Assembly (NCBI RefSeq): GCF_900143625.1
Contig: NZ_FRFF01000135.1
Span: forward strand, 1 to 64,000
Source: Nocardiopsis sp. JB363
Lineage (GTDB): Bacteria > Actinomycetota > Actinomycetes > Streptosporangiales > Streptosporangiaceae
Length of the DNA: 64,000 nucleotides
Reading direction: 5' to 3'
Made by a program: the position numbers and the translations under genes. The notes below the pieces were generated by a model. That model did no database searches. It saw only the letters and a list, made by a program, of their open reading frames with translations, and was not told the DNA's origin. Shown here piece by piece: positions 1 through 8,917 of the stretch (position 1 is its first letter; every line of letters begins with the position of its first letter).

Positions 1-2
1 TC

Positions 3-1370
3 CCGCCTCCGACCGGCCCCGGCGCCCCCGGAGGTCAATCGCCCCCGGGCGGCCCCACCGGTCACGTCGGGTCCTTCCAGAACCCCGGTCAGAACCCCGG
101 TCCCTTCCCAGGGTCGGGGCAGAGACCGGGTCCTTGGCCGGGGCAAGCGCCCGGGCAGAGGCCGGGACAGGCCACGGGACACCACCAGGGCGCCCCGGGA
201 ACCGGCCACTTCGCGGTCCCCCCGGGCACACCACAGCAGGCCTATCAGCCCGCCGACCCCCCGAGACCCAAGCGCGGGATCCCCGCGTGGATGGCGTTGA
301 GCGGCATGCTCGTGGTCGCCCTGATCGCGGGCGGCGCGGGCGGGGTGATCGGCACGTTCGTCACCTCCTCCGGAGGCTCGTCCTCGTCCGAGGACCCCGA
401 AGGGCAGGGGCCGGACATCAACGAACCCCCGCCCGAGGCGCCGGAGCGCGCCCCCGACTCGGTGGCGGGCGTGGCCCAGCGGGTCAGCCCCAGCGTGGTG
501 TCGCTGCGCAGCGAAGACCCGAGGATCGGCGGTGGTGGCTCGGGGTTCGTCATCGAGGGCGACTACGTGGTCACCAATGACCACGTCTCCTCGGAGCTGG
601 AGGCCGACGGGATCATCATCGAGTACAGCGACGGCAGCAGTAGCGGCGCCGATGTGGTGGGTTCGGATCCCAGCTCCGACCTGGCGGTCCTGGAGCTGGA
701 GGAACCCAGCGAGGTCGACGCGTTGGCGTTCGGGGACTCCGACGAGGCCATCGTCGGTGACGAGGTCATCGCGATCGGTGCTCCGTTGGGGCTGGCGGGC
801 ACCGTCACCCAAGGCATCATCAGCGCGCTGGACCGGCCGGTGAGTCCGGACGGCGGCGACACCCAGTTCTTCGCGCTCCAGACGGACGCGGCCATCAACC
901 CCGGCAACTCCGGTGGGCCGCTGGTCGACATGCAGGGCCGGGTCATCGGGGTGAACTCGATGATCTACAGCATGGGCGGCGGGCCGCTCGGCGATCAGCC
1001 GGTGGGCAGTATCGGTCTGGGCTTCGCGATCCCCTCCACCGAGGCGGAGACGGTCATCGCGCGGATGGTCGACCACGGCGAGGAGTCCACGGCCTACGCC
1101 GAACTCGGGGTCACCTACGACCACGAGAGCACGGTCGTGGGCGCGGTGATCGCGGACGGATCGGACGCCGTCGAGTCCGGTGGCGCGGCCGACCAGGCCG
1201 GTCTCGAACCAGGGGACGTGATCGTGTCCTTCGACGGGCGCCGGGTCAACTCCGGCGGTGAACTACAGGCGATGGTGCGCGACAAGACCCCGGGTGACGA
1301 GGTCGAGGTGGAGTACGAGCGCGGCGGGGATCGGGAGACCGTGACGGTCACCCTGGGCCCCGACGAGTAG
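3..1370 (+). CDS. HtrA-like membrane-anchored serine protease with PDZ domain, 5' end missing
   Basis: The reading frame is open to the left edge, so the gene starts outside the window. The visible N-terminal part is a Pro/Gly/Gln-rich cytoplasmic segment. It is followed by one membrane helix encoded from about 291 to 375, then an acidic Pro-rich linker and a trypsin-like domain. Counting from the Met at 291, the catalytic triad is His98 (TNDHV), Asp130 (SSDLAVL) and Ser207 (GNSGGPL), all intact. A PDZ domain occupies about residues 270-359 (the QAGLEPGDVI segment is typical). The family degrades or refolds damaged extracytoplasmic proteins, often under envelope-stress control. The fold is very clear; the substrate is unknown. 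A terminator-like hairpin follows at 1405. Confidence 0.93.
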   Translation, partial: PPPTGPGAPGGQSPPGGPTGHVGSFQNPGQNPGPFPGSGQRPGPWPGQAPGQRPGQATGHHQGAPGTGHFAVPPGTPQQAYQPADPPRPKRGIPAWMALSGMLVVALIAGGAGGVIGTFVTSSGGSSSSEDPEGQGPDINEPPPEAPERAPDSVAGVAQRVSPSVVSLRSEDPRIGGGGSGFVIEGDYVVTNDHVSSELEADGIIIEYSDGSSSGADVVGSDPSSDLAVLELEEPSEVDALAFGDSDEAIVGDEVIAIGAPLGLAGTVTQGIISALDRPVSPDGGDTQFFALQTDAAINPGNSGGPLVDMQGRVIGVNSMIYSMGGGPLGDQPVGSIGLGFAIPSTEAETVIARMVDHGEESTAYAELGVTYDHESTVVGAVIADGSDAVESGGAADQAGLEPGDVIVSFDGRRVNSGGELQAMVRDKTPGDEVEVEYERGGDRETVTVTLGPDE

Positions 1371-1404
1371 TCACACGTGACCCGAACGGTTCCGGACACG
1401 GGAC

Positions 1405-1443
1405 GACGCCCTCGCCATCTCCGATGGTGGGGGCGTCCGTTTT
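1405..1443 (+). terminator. Rho-independent terminator after the HtrA-like gene
   Basis: A 15-bp stem (1405-1419 with 1423-1437, two wobble or mismatched pairs) closes on a 3-nt loop. It is followed by a short T run at 1440-1443, 35 bases after the protease stop codon. Confidence 0.7.
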
Positions 1444-1478
1444 CGAAGGCGGGCGACCGGCGGGCCCCGGACAGCACG

Positions 1479-1510
1479 ACGGCCCCCGGGTCGGGTGACC
1501 CAAGGGCCGT
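1479..1510 (-). terminator. Hairpin downstream of mrp
   Basis: ACGGCCC (1479-1485) pairs with GGGCCGT (1504-1510), with further pairing inside. It lies 34 bases beyond the mrp stop in the direction of mrp transcription. No clear T tail is present. Confidence 0.45.
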
Positions 1511-1543
1511 ACGTGCGTCCTCCAGTCGTGCGGGCGACGAACC

Positions 1544-2683
1544 CTAGCGACCGGCGGGGGAGATGCCCAGCTGCATTCCCGCGAGCCCACGCGGCTTGGC
1601 GACCAGGCCCTCGGCGACCTTCGTGAGCACCTTGCTGGCCTCGGCCTCGGGAGTGGTCAGGACCAAGGGCTTGCCCTCGTCGCTGCCCTCGCGCAGGCGG
1701 GTGTCCAGCGGCACCTGACCCAGCAGCGGGATCTCCGCGCCGAGGGTCTTGGTGAGGGTGTCGGCGACCTGCTGGCCACCGCCCTGACCGAACAGGTACA
1801 CCGGCTCGGCGTCCGGGTCGGGCTGGTAGTACGACATGTTCTCGATCACGCCGGCGATGCGCTGGTGCGTCTGCGCGGTGATGGCGCCGGCGCGCTCGGC
1901 GACCTCGGCCGCGGCCTGCTGCGGGGTGGTGACCACGAGCAGCTCGGCGGAGGGCAGCATCTGGGCGACGGAGATGGCGATGTCACCGGTGCCCGGGGGC
2001 AGGTCCATCAGAAGGACGTCCAGGTCGCCCCAGAAGACATCGGACAGGAACTGCTGCAGGGCGCGGTGCAGCATGGGTCCGCGCCACACGACCGGCGTGT
2101 TGCCCTCGGTGAACATGCCCACCGAGATGACCTTGATGTCGTGCGCCGTGGGCGGGAGGATCATGTCCTCGACCTTGGTCGGGAAGTCCGACGCGCCCAG
2201 CATGCGTGGCACGGAGTGACCGTAGATGTCGGCGTCGACCACACCGACCTTGTGGCCCTGGGCGGCGAGCGCCGCGGCCAGGTTGACCGTAACGGAGGAC
2301 TTACCGACGCCGCCCTTGCCGGAGGCGACGGCGTAGACCTTGGTGAGCGAGCTGGGCTTGGCGAAGGGGATCTCCTTCTCCGCCTGACCACCCCGCAGCT
2401 TGGTCTGGAGTTCCTTGCGCTGCTCGTCGTTCATGACGTCGAGTTCGACCTTGACGGAGGTGACGCCGGCGACCTTGGTCACCGCTCCCGTCACGTCCTT
2501 CTCGATGCGCCCCTTCATCGGGCAGCCGGCCACCGTGAGATAGATACCGACGTGCACGGCACCGTCGTCGGCGATGTCGACGCTCTTGACCATGCCGAGG
2601 TCGGTGATGGGACGGTGGATCTCCGGGTCTTGCACCGTGGCCAGGGCTGCGTGTACCTGATCGGTGGTTGGTGTGGAGGACAT
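1544..2683 (-). CDS. mrp: Mrp/NBP35 family P-loop ATPase, iron-sulfur carrier
   Basis: The 379-residue protein has an N-terminal MIP18/DUF59 domain (about residues 5-85, containing a GCPMK motif). A Mrp ATPase domain follows with a deviant Walker A, GKGGVGKSS, at about 122-130. The family assembles or carries Fe-S clusters on cytoplasmic apoproteins. The CxxC that binds the cluster in many Mrp proteins, normally after ENMSY, is absent: the sequence reads ENMSYYQPDPDAEP. From memory, mycobacterial Mrp also lacks it, so this looks like a lineage feature and not damage. The DUF59 cysteine is kept. The gene is monocistronic and divergent from the CPBP protease gene. Confidence 0.95.
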   Translation of the reverse strand: MSSTPTTDQVHAALATVQDPEIHRPITDLGMVKSVDIADDGAVHVGIYLTVAGCPMKGRIEKDVTGAVTKVAGVTSVKVELDVMNDEQRKELQTKLRGGQAEKEIPFAKPSSLTKVYAVASGKGGVGKSSVTVNLAAALAAQGHKVGVVDADIYGHSVPRMLGASDFPTKVEDMILPPTAHDIKVISVGMFTEGNTPVVWRGPMLHRALQQFLSDVFWGDLDVLLMDLPPGTGDIAISVAQMLPSAELLVVTTPQQAAAEVAERAGAITAQTHQRIAGVIENMSYYQPDPDAEPVYLFGQGGGQQVADTLTKTLGAEIPLLGQVPLDTRLREGSDEGKPLVLTTPEAEASKVLTKVAEGLVAKPRGLAGMQLGISPAGR

Positions 2684-2883
2684 GTGCCCAATCGTAGGTC
2701 AGCGGGACGGGATGGTAGGCCTGTGGTGTGGCTCCCAGGTCCACTCGGTTCAACAGATGGACGGCGTCCCGCTATTCCGGCGCGATCGGGGACGGCATTC
2801 CGGTCGATTCGTATGGTGACCAGGCGATAACGGCGTGGACTTAACGCGGGCGATACACGCCCGGATAGTAGTCTCGGCGCACG

Positions 2884-4095
2884 ATGGGAAATGTGCCGCC
2901 ACCGCCTGGTTCGTCCTGGCCCGCCGCGCCCGAGGGGTCGGAGGGGCGGGCTTCCAGCGGTCTCGAACAACCCCGGGAACAGACCTGGGCCTCGCCTCCC
3001 GGAGGTACGAGGCAGACGCCGCCCGGAGGGCATCCGGCTCTGACTCCGGACCCCTCGGTGTGGGCTTGGCCACCTCCGCGTCCAGTGCGTACGAACGAGT
3101 TCGCCCGCTCGGAGATCCCCGAGGGTGAGTCATACCACAGGCTGGCCCGCACCCGGTTCTTCCGGTGGTGGGTGCCGCTCGTGGCGATCGCGGTCTTCGC
3201 GGTCCTGTCGTTCTTCCTGTGGGTCGGTGTCGTGGTCGTGATGACCATCGTCGCCATCCTCGGTGGCAGTGGTCTGGCGCTGGAATCGGCCAACCTGGGC
3301 GAGATCGCGGGGCTCGCCTTCGGCTTGGCGTCGATAGCACTGCTGATACCCCTGGCGTTCTTCGTGACCCGTGTGGCGCAGTGGCGCCGGACCGGTTCGC
3401 TCATCTCGGTGACCGGTCGCATGCGTTGGCGCTGGTTGGGCTGTTGCGTACTGATCGCCCTGGCCCTGGCACTGGTGTGCGCGGTCCTGGTGCCGATGCT
3501 GCCCGCCGCCTCCGCCGGCGCGGCGGCCGTGGAGGCCGAACCCGCCGGCACCAGCGAGGGAATCCAGGTCCTGCTCGCGGCCATGGCGGTCATCGTCCTT
3601 CTGGTGCCGTTGCAGTCGGCGGCCGAGGAGTTCACCCTGCGCGGGCTCGTCATGCAGCTCGTCGGTTCGCTGGGCTCTTCCGAAGGACGGACGGCGTTCT
3701 CCAGGGTGATGCGTTCGCCGTGGCCGGCCATCCTCGCCGGCGGGACCCTGTTCGCCGCCCTGTACGTCGCCACCCACCCGGGCCACTTCTGGACCACGGC
3801 GTCCCTGATGGTGTTCGGGCTGGGGATGTCCTGGCTGACCTGGCGCACCGGTGGCCTGGAGGCGGCGATCGGGCTGCATCTGATCAACAGCCTGTTCCAG
3901 TTCACCCGCTGCGCACTGGAGGGGCGGCTCTCGGAGGTGGGCACCGGCGTCGTCATCGGCGCGGGGCTCCCGATGGGCGTCGACACCCCGTTGACCCTCG
4001 CCGTCACCACGGTCCAGGTGGGGTTGTACGCGTTCGTGGTGGTGCTCTGCGCCCCCCGCTTCGGGGTGAGCGACCGCAGTGCGATCCGTTCCTAG
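2884..4095 (+). CDS. CPBP family intramembrane metalloprotease (CAAX/Abi type)
   Basis: The 403-residue protein begins with about 75 residues of Pro/Gly-rich soluble sequence, followed by some eight hydrophobic segments. The family signature is present: Glu248-Glu249-xxx-Arg253 (EEFTLR), His298 in a LYVATH segment, and His332 with Asn335 (LHLIN). These residues form the glutamate/histidine active site of CAAX prenyl proteases and bacteriocin-immunity-type Abi proteins. Substrates of actinobacterial members are mostly unknown. It is transcribed alone, divergent from mrp and convergent with the GtrA gene. Confidence 0.88.
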   Translation: MGNVPPPPGSSWPAAPEGSEGRASSGLEQPREQTWASPPGGTRQTPPGGHPALTPDPSVWAWPPPRPVRTNEFARSEIPEGESYHRLARTRFFRWWVPLVAIAVFAVLSFFLWVGVVVVMTIVAILGGSGLALESANLGEIAGLAFGLASIALLIPLAFFVTRVAQWRRTGSLISVTGRMRWRWLGCCVLIALALALVCAVLVPMLPAASAGAAAVEAEPAGTSEGIQVLLAAMAVIVLLVPLQSAAEEFTLRGLVMQLVGSLGSSEGRTAFSRVMRSPWPAILAGGTLFAALYVATHPGHFWTTASLMVFGLGMSWLTWRTGGLEAAIGLHLINSLFQFTRCALEGRLSEVGTGVVIGAGLPMGVDTPLTLAVTTVQVGLYAFVVVLCAPRFGVSDRSAIRS

Positions 4096-4146
4096 CCGAT
4101 GATCCTGCCCGCAGCGCCCATCAAGGCGCTTGCGCCGCGAGCGAGG

Positions 4147-4686
4147 TCATCGCTGTTCAGGGGCGGGGTCGGGTTCGGGGTCGGGAACCGGCGGGAACAC
4201 CCACGTCCGGTAGGAGAAGAACCGGAACAGCGTTCCCAGGCCCACCCCCACGACGTTGCCGGCGATGTTGCTCGCCAGTTGCCCCTCAAGGCCCATCACG
4301 TACACGGCGAAGCCCAGGCAACCCACCTGGATGAGCATGCCCACCCCGTTCATCACCAGGAACAGGAAGGTCTCTCGGCCGTAGCCGGTGCGGGCCCGAT
4401 CGCTGAAGGTCCAGAAGCGGTTGCCGACGAACGCGACCGCGATCGCGCAGGAGGTGCCGATGACCTGGCCGACGAGCAGGGGCAGGTCGGTCATGCCCCA
4501 CATCAGGTTGGTGACGGTCAACTGCACCACGTAGGCCAGGGCGCCCACCGAGCCGAACTTGCCCACCTCGACGGCCAACCTGGCGACGCGAGGGTGCCGG
4601 GCGAGGAACTCGCGCACGAGCTGCGCCTCCAGTCCTTGGGGTGTCACGCCGCGCGGGGGAGCGGCCCTCGGGTGGCCCATCCGCAC
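4147..4686 (-). CDS. GtrA family membrane protein
   Basis: The 179-residue protein has a cytoplasmic N-terminus of about 45 residues, then four membrane helices in the GtrA pattern (FGSVGALAYVVQ, then GNRFWTF after helix 2, and FRFFSYRTWVF near the end). The paired aromatic F/Y-x-W-x-F motifs are diagnostic. GtrA proteins are linked to flipping or transfer of polyprenyl-phosphate sugars during surface polysaccharide decoration. No partner glycosyltransferase is adjacent, so the role here is open. The C-terminal tail is Pro/Glu-rich. It is divergent from purK. Confidence 0.85.
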   Translation of the reverse strand: MRMGHPRAAPPRGVTPQGLEAQLVREFLARHPRVARLAVEVGKFGSVGALAYVVQLTVTNLMWGMTDLPLLVGQVIGTSCAIAVAFVGNRFWTFSDRARTGYGRETFLFLVMNGVGMLIQVGCLGFAVYVMGLEGQLASNIAGNVVGVGLGTLFRFFSYRTWVFPPVPDPEPDPAPEQR

Positions 4687-4810
4687 GCCCTAGACTCTAG
4701 CCGGGGCTGTGATGAAGACCCCGGCCGCGGGTTCCGAGCCGAACGGCCAGGTTCCACCATTGGTGGGATCGCCCCGCATCCGCGGTTGACGAGCATTGAG
4801 TTGAGGAACT

Positions 4811-5968
4811 GTGAGCGAGCGTAACCGCATCATCCCCCGCGTGGGAATGGTGGGCGGAGGCCAACTCTCCCGGATGACGCACCAGGCCGGTATCGGCCTC
4901 GGAGTGGACTTCTCGGTCCTGGCGGCGAGCCGTACCGACAGCGCGGCCCTGGTCTGCGGTGACGTCACTCTCGGTGACGAACGTGGGCTCGACGACGTCC
5001 TGGCGTTCGCCAAGGCGCACGACGTCGTCACCTTCGACCACGAACACGTGCCCGAGCCGGTCCTGCGTGCCGTGGAGGAGGCCGGCGGCCTGCTGCGTCC
5101 GAGCCGTGACGCCCTGCGCTTCGCCCAGGACAAACTGCGCATGCGTACCCGCATGGCCGAACTGGGCGCCCCCTCACCGCGTTGGCGGGCGGTGACCACC
5201 CTGGAACACGTCACCTCCTTCGCCGAGGGGACCGGTTGGCCGGTCGTGCTCAAGGCCGCGCGCGGTGGCTACGACGGCAAGGGCGTGTGGATCGTGGCCG
5301 GCCCCGACGAGGCCCGCGAGGTCGTGGAGCGCGCCGCCGCCGAGGAGGTGCCGCTGTTGGTGGAGGAGAAGGTCGACTTCTCCCGTGAACTCGCCGTGCA
5401 GGTGGCACGTTCCCCGTACGGTCAGGTCGCGGTCTACCCGGTCGTGGAGACCGTGCAGCGCGGCGGGATCTGCCACGAGGTGATCGCACCGGCCCCGGGG
5501 CTGGACGAGGACAAGGCCACCCGCGCCCAGGAACTGGGCATCGAGATCGCGCAGGCCCTGGACGTCACCGGCGTGCTCGCCGTGGAGCTGTTCGAGACCG
5601 CCGACGGCGTGGTCGTCAACGAACTGGCGATGCGCCCGCACAACTCCGGCCACTGGAGCATCGAGGGCGCCCGCACCTCCCAGTTCGAACAACACCTGCG
5701 CGCCGTCCTCGACCTGCCCCTGGGGTCGCCGCGCACCAACGCCCCCTACACCGTCATGGCCAACCTGCTGGGCGGCGAGGATCCCGAGATCTACCGCCGC
5801 TACCTGCACGTCATGGCCAAGGACCCCGAGGTGAAGGTGCACTTCTACGGCAAGGACGTGCGTCCGGGCCGCAAGATCGGGCACGTCACCGTGATGGGCG
5901 ACGACTACCGCGATCTGCTGGAGCGCGCCCGCGACGCCGCCGACTACCTGCGAGGAGACCAGCAGTGA
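4811..5968 (+). CDS. purK: N5-carboxyaminoimidazole ribonucleotide synthase
   Basis: The 385-residue ATP-grasp enzyme converts AIR, bicarbonate and ATP to N5-CAIR in purine biosynthesis. Visible motifs are the N-terminal [11 protein letters not shown] nucleotide-fold loop, the GYDGKGVW glycine-rich loop, ELAVQVARS, and the active-site [13 protein letters not shown] signature near residue 275. The GTG start at 4811 follows GAGG at 4803-4806. Its last bases overlap purE (GTGA), so the two are translationally coupled and feed the same two-step conversion to CAIR. Confidence 0.97.
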   Translation: MSERNRIIPRVGMVGGGQLSRMTHQAGIGLGVDFSVLAASRTDSAALVCGDVTLGDERGLDDVLAFAKAHDVVTFDHEHVPEPVLRAVEEAGGLLRPSRDALRFAQDKLRMRTRMAELGAPSPRWRAVTTLEHVTSFAEGTGWPVVLKAARGGYDGKGVWIVAGPDEAREVVERAAAEEVPLLVEEKVDFSRELAVQVARSPYGQVAVYPVVETVQRGGICHEVIAPAPGLDEDKATRAQELGIEIAQALDVTGVLAVELFETADGVVVNELAMRPHNSGHWSIEGARTSQFEQHLRAVLDLPLGSPRTNAPYTVMANLLGGEDPEIYRRYLHVMAKDPEVKVHFYGKDVRPGRKIGHVTVMGDDYRDLLERARDAADYLRGDQQ

Positions 5969-6498
5969 CCGAGAACAAGCCCTTGGTGGGCATCGTGATG
6001 GGGTCGGACTCGGACTGGCCGGTGATGCGTGAGGCGGCCGAGGCCCTGCGCGAGTTCGACGTGCCCTTCGAGGCCGATGTGGTCTCGGCGCACCGCATGC
6101 CGCACGAGATGATCTCCTACGGCACCGAGGCCGCCGGGCGCGGGCTGAAGGCCATCATCGCCGGAGCCGGAGGCGCGGCGCACCTGCCGGGCATGCTGGC
6201 GTCGGTGACCACGCTGCCGGTGATCGGTGTGCCGGTACCGCTGAAGTACCTGGACGGGATGGACTCGCTGTTGTCCATCGTGCAGATGCCCGCCGGGGTG
6301 CCGGTGGCGACCGTGGCGGTGGGCGCGGCCCGCAACGCGGGGCTGTTGGCGGTGCGGCAGTTGGCCGCGCACGACCCGAAGCTGGCCGAGCGCATGGCTC
6401 GTTTCCAGGAGGAGCTGAAGACCCAGGCGCACGCCAAGGGCGAGCGGCTGCGTCGTGAGGTGGCCGAGGGCGGAAAGCCCATGGGCTTCAGCATGTAG
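5965..6498 (+). CDS. purE: N5-carboxyaminoimidazole ribonucleotide mutase
   Basis: The 177-residue class I PurE interconverts N5-CAIR and CAIR after PurK. It shows the N-terminal [10 protein letters not shown] motif, the SAHRMP motif with the catalytic His, and the [11 protein letters not shown] loop. The GTG start overlaps the purK stop by four bases. A weak hairpin (6512-6518 with 6536-6542, no T tail) lies just downstream and may end the operon. Confidence 0.97.
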   Translation: MTENKPLVGIVMGSDSDWPVMREAAEALREFDVPFEADVVSAHRMPHEMISYGTEAAGRGLKAIIAGAGGAAHLPGMLASVTTLPVIGVPVPLKYLDGMDSLLSIVQMPAGVPVATVAVGAARNAGLLAVRQLAAHDPKLAERMARFQEELKTQAHAKGERLRREVAEGGKPMGFSM

Positions 6499-6570
6499 CG
6501 GGGGTTTCTCCGGCCCCGGTGCTCCGTGCGGGCATCGGGGCCGACGCGTGGTGTCGGAGGTCGGCGAGGT

Positions 6571-6726
6571 CTACAGATCTCGGTAGATCTCGCTGCGGTG
6601 CGCCACGCTCAGGACGAGTACCACCAGTCGTCCGTCGTGGATCGCGTACACGATCCGATAATCGCCCACTCGGACCCGCCAGGGTTCGGAATCTCCTTGG
6701 CCTACGCGGTGGACATCGCGGTGCGG
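6571..6726 (-). pseudogene. C-terminal remnant of a RelE/ParE-type toxin
   Basis: Directly after the TetR stop codon, in the same frame, 51 codons remain open without any usable start. They read through EPWRVRVGDYRIVY, AIHDGRLVVLVL and VAHRSEIYRDL before a TAG at 6571-6573. This is the C-terminal half of a RelE-type ribosome-dependent mRNA interferase (central beta strands and the terminal H-R-x-x-x-Y-R element). The N-terminal helices and any antitoxin gene are missing. I read it as debris of a toxin-antitoxin pair cut by the insertion or deletion that put the TetR gene here. Readthrough of the TetR stop would give a fusion, but nothing supports that. Confidence 0.75.
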
Positions 6727-7299
6727 TCAGCCCTCTCGGGGTAGGAGGGCGCGGATTCCGTCCATGGCCTGCTCGACGGTGGGCAGCGAGTCGGGGTCGA
6801 CCAGGTACTGGAGCACGTAACCGGTGACGAGGTTGTAGACCATCGACCCCAGCCCCGCGACGGTGCCGTCGTCGATCTCCTCGGAGTCGACCCCGAGGAT
6901 CAGGGCGGCGAGTTCTCGGCGGCCCCCGATGATCCCCTCGGCCAGAGTGACGCGCAGACCTTCGTCGAACTGGGAGTGCGAGAAGGCCTGGATGCTCGCC
7001 ACCATCAGGTCTCGGTGCTCGGGGAGGGTGCCGAACAGGGAGGTGAGCAGCAGGCGGGTCCGGTTCTCCGCGGTGGTGGGCCCGGCGTCACGGATGGCCG
7101 CCTCGAAGGCGTCGCCCCATTCGCTGCTGGCCTCCAGCAGGGCGGTGTTCATCAGGTTGTCCTTGGACCCGAAGTGGTAGCCGATGGAGGCCAGGTGGGC
7201 GCCTGAAGCGGCGGCGATGTCGCGGGCTGTGGTCTTGCTGTAACCCTTTTCGATCAGGCACTTCTTGGCGCCGACCAGCAGGTCCTCACGTTGGCTCAT
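6727..7299 (-). CDS. TetR family regulator, probable repressor of the adjacent MFS exporter
   Basis: The 190-residue protein has an N-terminal TetR helix-turn-helix (TTARDIAAASGAHLASIGYHFGS region, about residues 22-45). The C-terminal ligand domain is of the TetR_C type. The Met at 7299 is used because it gives the standard short N-tail; the open frame continues upstream across the operator and into the divergent gene. It faces the MFS gene across 70 bases holding two identical palindromic sites, so it very probably represses both genes until a substrate of the pump binds. Its stop codon abuts a RelE remnant. Confidence 0.92.
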   Translation of the reverse strand: MSQREDLLVGAKKCLIEKGYSKTTARDIAAASGAHLASIGYHFGSKDNLMNTALLEASSEWGDAFEAAIRDAGPTTAENRTRLLLTSLFGTLPEHRDLMVASIQAFSHSQFDEGLRVTLAEGIIGGRRELAALILGVDSEEIDDGTVAGLGSMVYNLVTGYVLQYLVDPDSLPTVEQAMDGIRALLPREG

Positions 7300-7305
7300 C
7301 TGCGC

Positions 7306-7369
7306 ATCGTAGCATTTTTGACGTACGTACATATTGACGGCTGATTTTGACGTACGTACGATCTGAGGC
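7306..7369. promoter_or_regulatory. Divergent promoter with two TetR operator sites
   Basis: GACGTACGTAC occurs at 7320-7330 and again at 7349-7359, 29 bases apart. Each copy contains the palindrome GTACGTAC and is preceded by a T run. For the MFS gene, TTGACG (7334-7339) and TACGAT (7357-7362) are separated by 17 bases; the second operator covers the spacer and the -10. The predicted start is within a base or so of the ATG at 7370, so the mRNA is probably leaderless. On the minus strand TACGAT (7306-7311) lies 6 bases from the TetR start, again suggesting a leaderless transcript. Confidence 0.8.
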
Positions 7370-8917
7370 ATGAGTACGAACCGCACACCACCACGCGCCA
7401 CCGCTCGGACCTGGGTCGGATTGGCCGTCCTGCTCGTTCCCGCACTGCTGGTCGCCATGGACCTGTCGGTGCTCTTCGTCGCCGCGCCCGCCATCGCCCA
7501 GGACCTCCGCCCCACCGCCACCCAGTGGCTGTGGATGATGGACGTCTACGGCTTCGTCCTGGCCGGCCTCCTGGTCACCATGGGTTCGCTCGGGGACCGG
7601 ATCGGGCGCCGAAGGCTGCTCCTCTCCGGAGCCCTGCTCTTCGGTATCGCCTCCGCCCTGCTCGCCTTCGCGCCGGGCAGTGAACTCTTCATCGCGGGCC
7701 GCGCCCTGCTCGGCCTGGCCGGAGCCACCCTGGCCCCCTCCACGCTCTCCTTGATCCGCGGCATGTTCACCGACCCGAAGCAGCGGGCCACCGCCGTGGG
7801 CGCCTGGACCATCGCCTTCATCGGTGGCGCCGTCGCCGGGCCCATCTTCGGTGGGGTGCTGCTGGAGTTCTTCGCCTGGGGCTCGGTGTTCCTCATCAAC
7901 CTGCCGCTCATGGCCCTGCTCCTGGTGACCGCGCCCTTCCTGGTGCCGGAGTCACGTGATCCCCGAGGCGCCCGGTTCGACCTGATCGGTGCGTTGCTGT
8001 CCCTGGTGGCGGTGCTGGGCCTGGTCTACGCGGCCAAGCGCTTCGTCGAATACGGGGTCGAGGTCCAAGGTGGTGCGGCCCTGGTGCTCGGCGCGGCCTT
8101 CCTCGTCCTGTTCGTGGTGCGGCAGCGACGCGTCGCGCACCCGCTCATCGACGTGACGCTGTTCGCCCGGCCCGCCTTCAGCGCGGCGGTCGGTGGCAAC
8201 GCGGCGGTGTCCTTCGCCGCCGCCGGGATGGGGCTGCTGACGTTCACGTTCCTCCAGAGCGTGCACGGGCTCAGCCCGCTGCACGCGGCGCTGTGGGCGC
8301 TGCCCACCTTCGCCACCACCGCCTTGGGCGCGGTTCTCGGGAGTCTGCTGGCGCCTCGAACGCGACCCGCGCCGCTCATGGCGACCGGGTTGGCGGTGGG
8401 GGCCCTCGGGTTCGCCATGGTGGCCCTGGTGGACCCGGACACGCCGCTGCCGCTGTTCATCGGGGCCTACGGGCTGATCAGCATGGGCGCCGGCGTGGTG
8501 GGAACCCTGGCCAACACCCTGGTGCTGGCCACCGCGCCGCCCGAACGCGCCGGTGCCGCCGCCGGAGTGTCGGAGACCAGCGCCGAGTTCGGCGCCGCTC
8601 TGAGCATCGCGGCCCTCGGTACCGTCGCCACCGGCATCTACCGTTCGGCGATGAGCGGGGTCGAGGGTCCGGCGGGGGAGACCGTGACCGGCGCGGTGGC
8701 CACGGCGCCCCACCTGCCCGAGGCCGAGGCGGGGGCTCTGTTGGAGGCCGCCTTCGACGCCTACACCCAGGGCCTCAACACCGCGGCGCTCACCGGCGCG
8801 GTCGTGCTGGCGGTGCTGGCCGTGGCGACCCTGGTCGCGCTGCGCCGACTGCCCGCGGGCGTCGAGGCCCCCGAGCACCCCGACGCCGAACCCGAGGTCG
8901 CCAGGGTCGCTTCCTAG
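7370..8917 (+). CDS. MFS drug exporter, DHA2 (14-helix) family
   Basis: The 515-residue polytopic protein has about 14 hydrophobic segments, typical of the DHA2 proton-coupled drug exporters (QacA/SmvA type). MFS motif A (GSLGDRIGRRRLLL) lies between helices 2 and 3. The motif C region (WTIAFIGGAVAGPIFGG) in helix 5 is characteristic of antiporters, and WLWMMDVYGFVLAG matches the family's first periplasmic loop. It is controlled by the divergent TetR gene. Its TAG stop sits within CCTAGG, so it shares bases with the stop of the convergent TNT gene. The substrate cannot be read from sequence. Confidence 0.92.
   Translation: MSTNRTPPRATARTWVGLAVLLVPALLVAMDLSVLFVAAPAIAQDLRPTATQWLWMMDVYGFVLAGLLVTMGSLGDRIGRRRLLLSGALLFGIASALLAFAPGSELFIAGRALLGLAGATLAPSTLSLIRGMFTDPKQRATAVGAWTIAFIGGAVAGPIFGGVLLEFFAWGSVFLINLPLMALLLVTAPFLVPESRDPRGARFDLIGALLSLVAVLGLVYAAKRFVEYGVEVQGGAALVLGAAFLVLFVVRQRRVAHPLIDVTLFARPAFSAAVGGNAAVSFAAAGMGLLTFTFLQSVHGLSPLHAALWALPTFATTALGAVLGSLLAPRTRPAPLMATGLAVGALGFAMVALVDPDTPLPLFIGAYGLISMGAGVVGTLANTLVLATAPPERAGAAAGVSETSAEFGAALSIAALGTVATGIYRSAMSGVEGPAGETVTGAVATAPHLPEAEAGALLEAAFDAYTQGLNTAALTGAVVLAVLAVATLVALRRLPAGVEAPEHPDAEPEVARVAS

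Noticed and set aside
1836-2219. Plus-strand ORFs across mrp
   Set aside because: They are shadow frames antisense to mrp, with no recognisable family.
6526-6744. Plus-strand 72-residue ORF after purE
   Set aside because: It is antisense to the RelE remnant, which has clear similarity on the minus strand.
7300-7521. Longer TetR start
   Set aside because: It would run across the operator pair and into the divergent MFS gene, and adds no TetR-like sequence.
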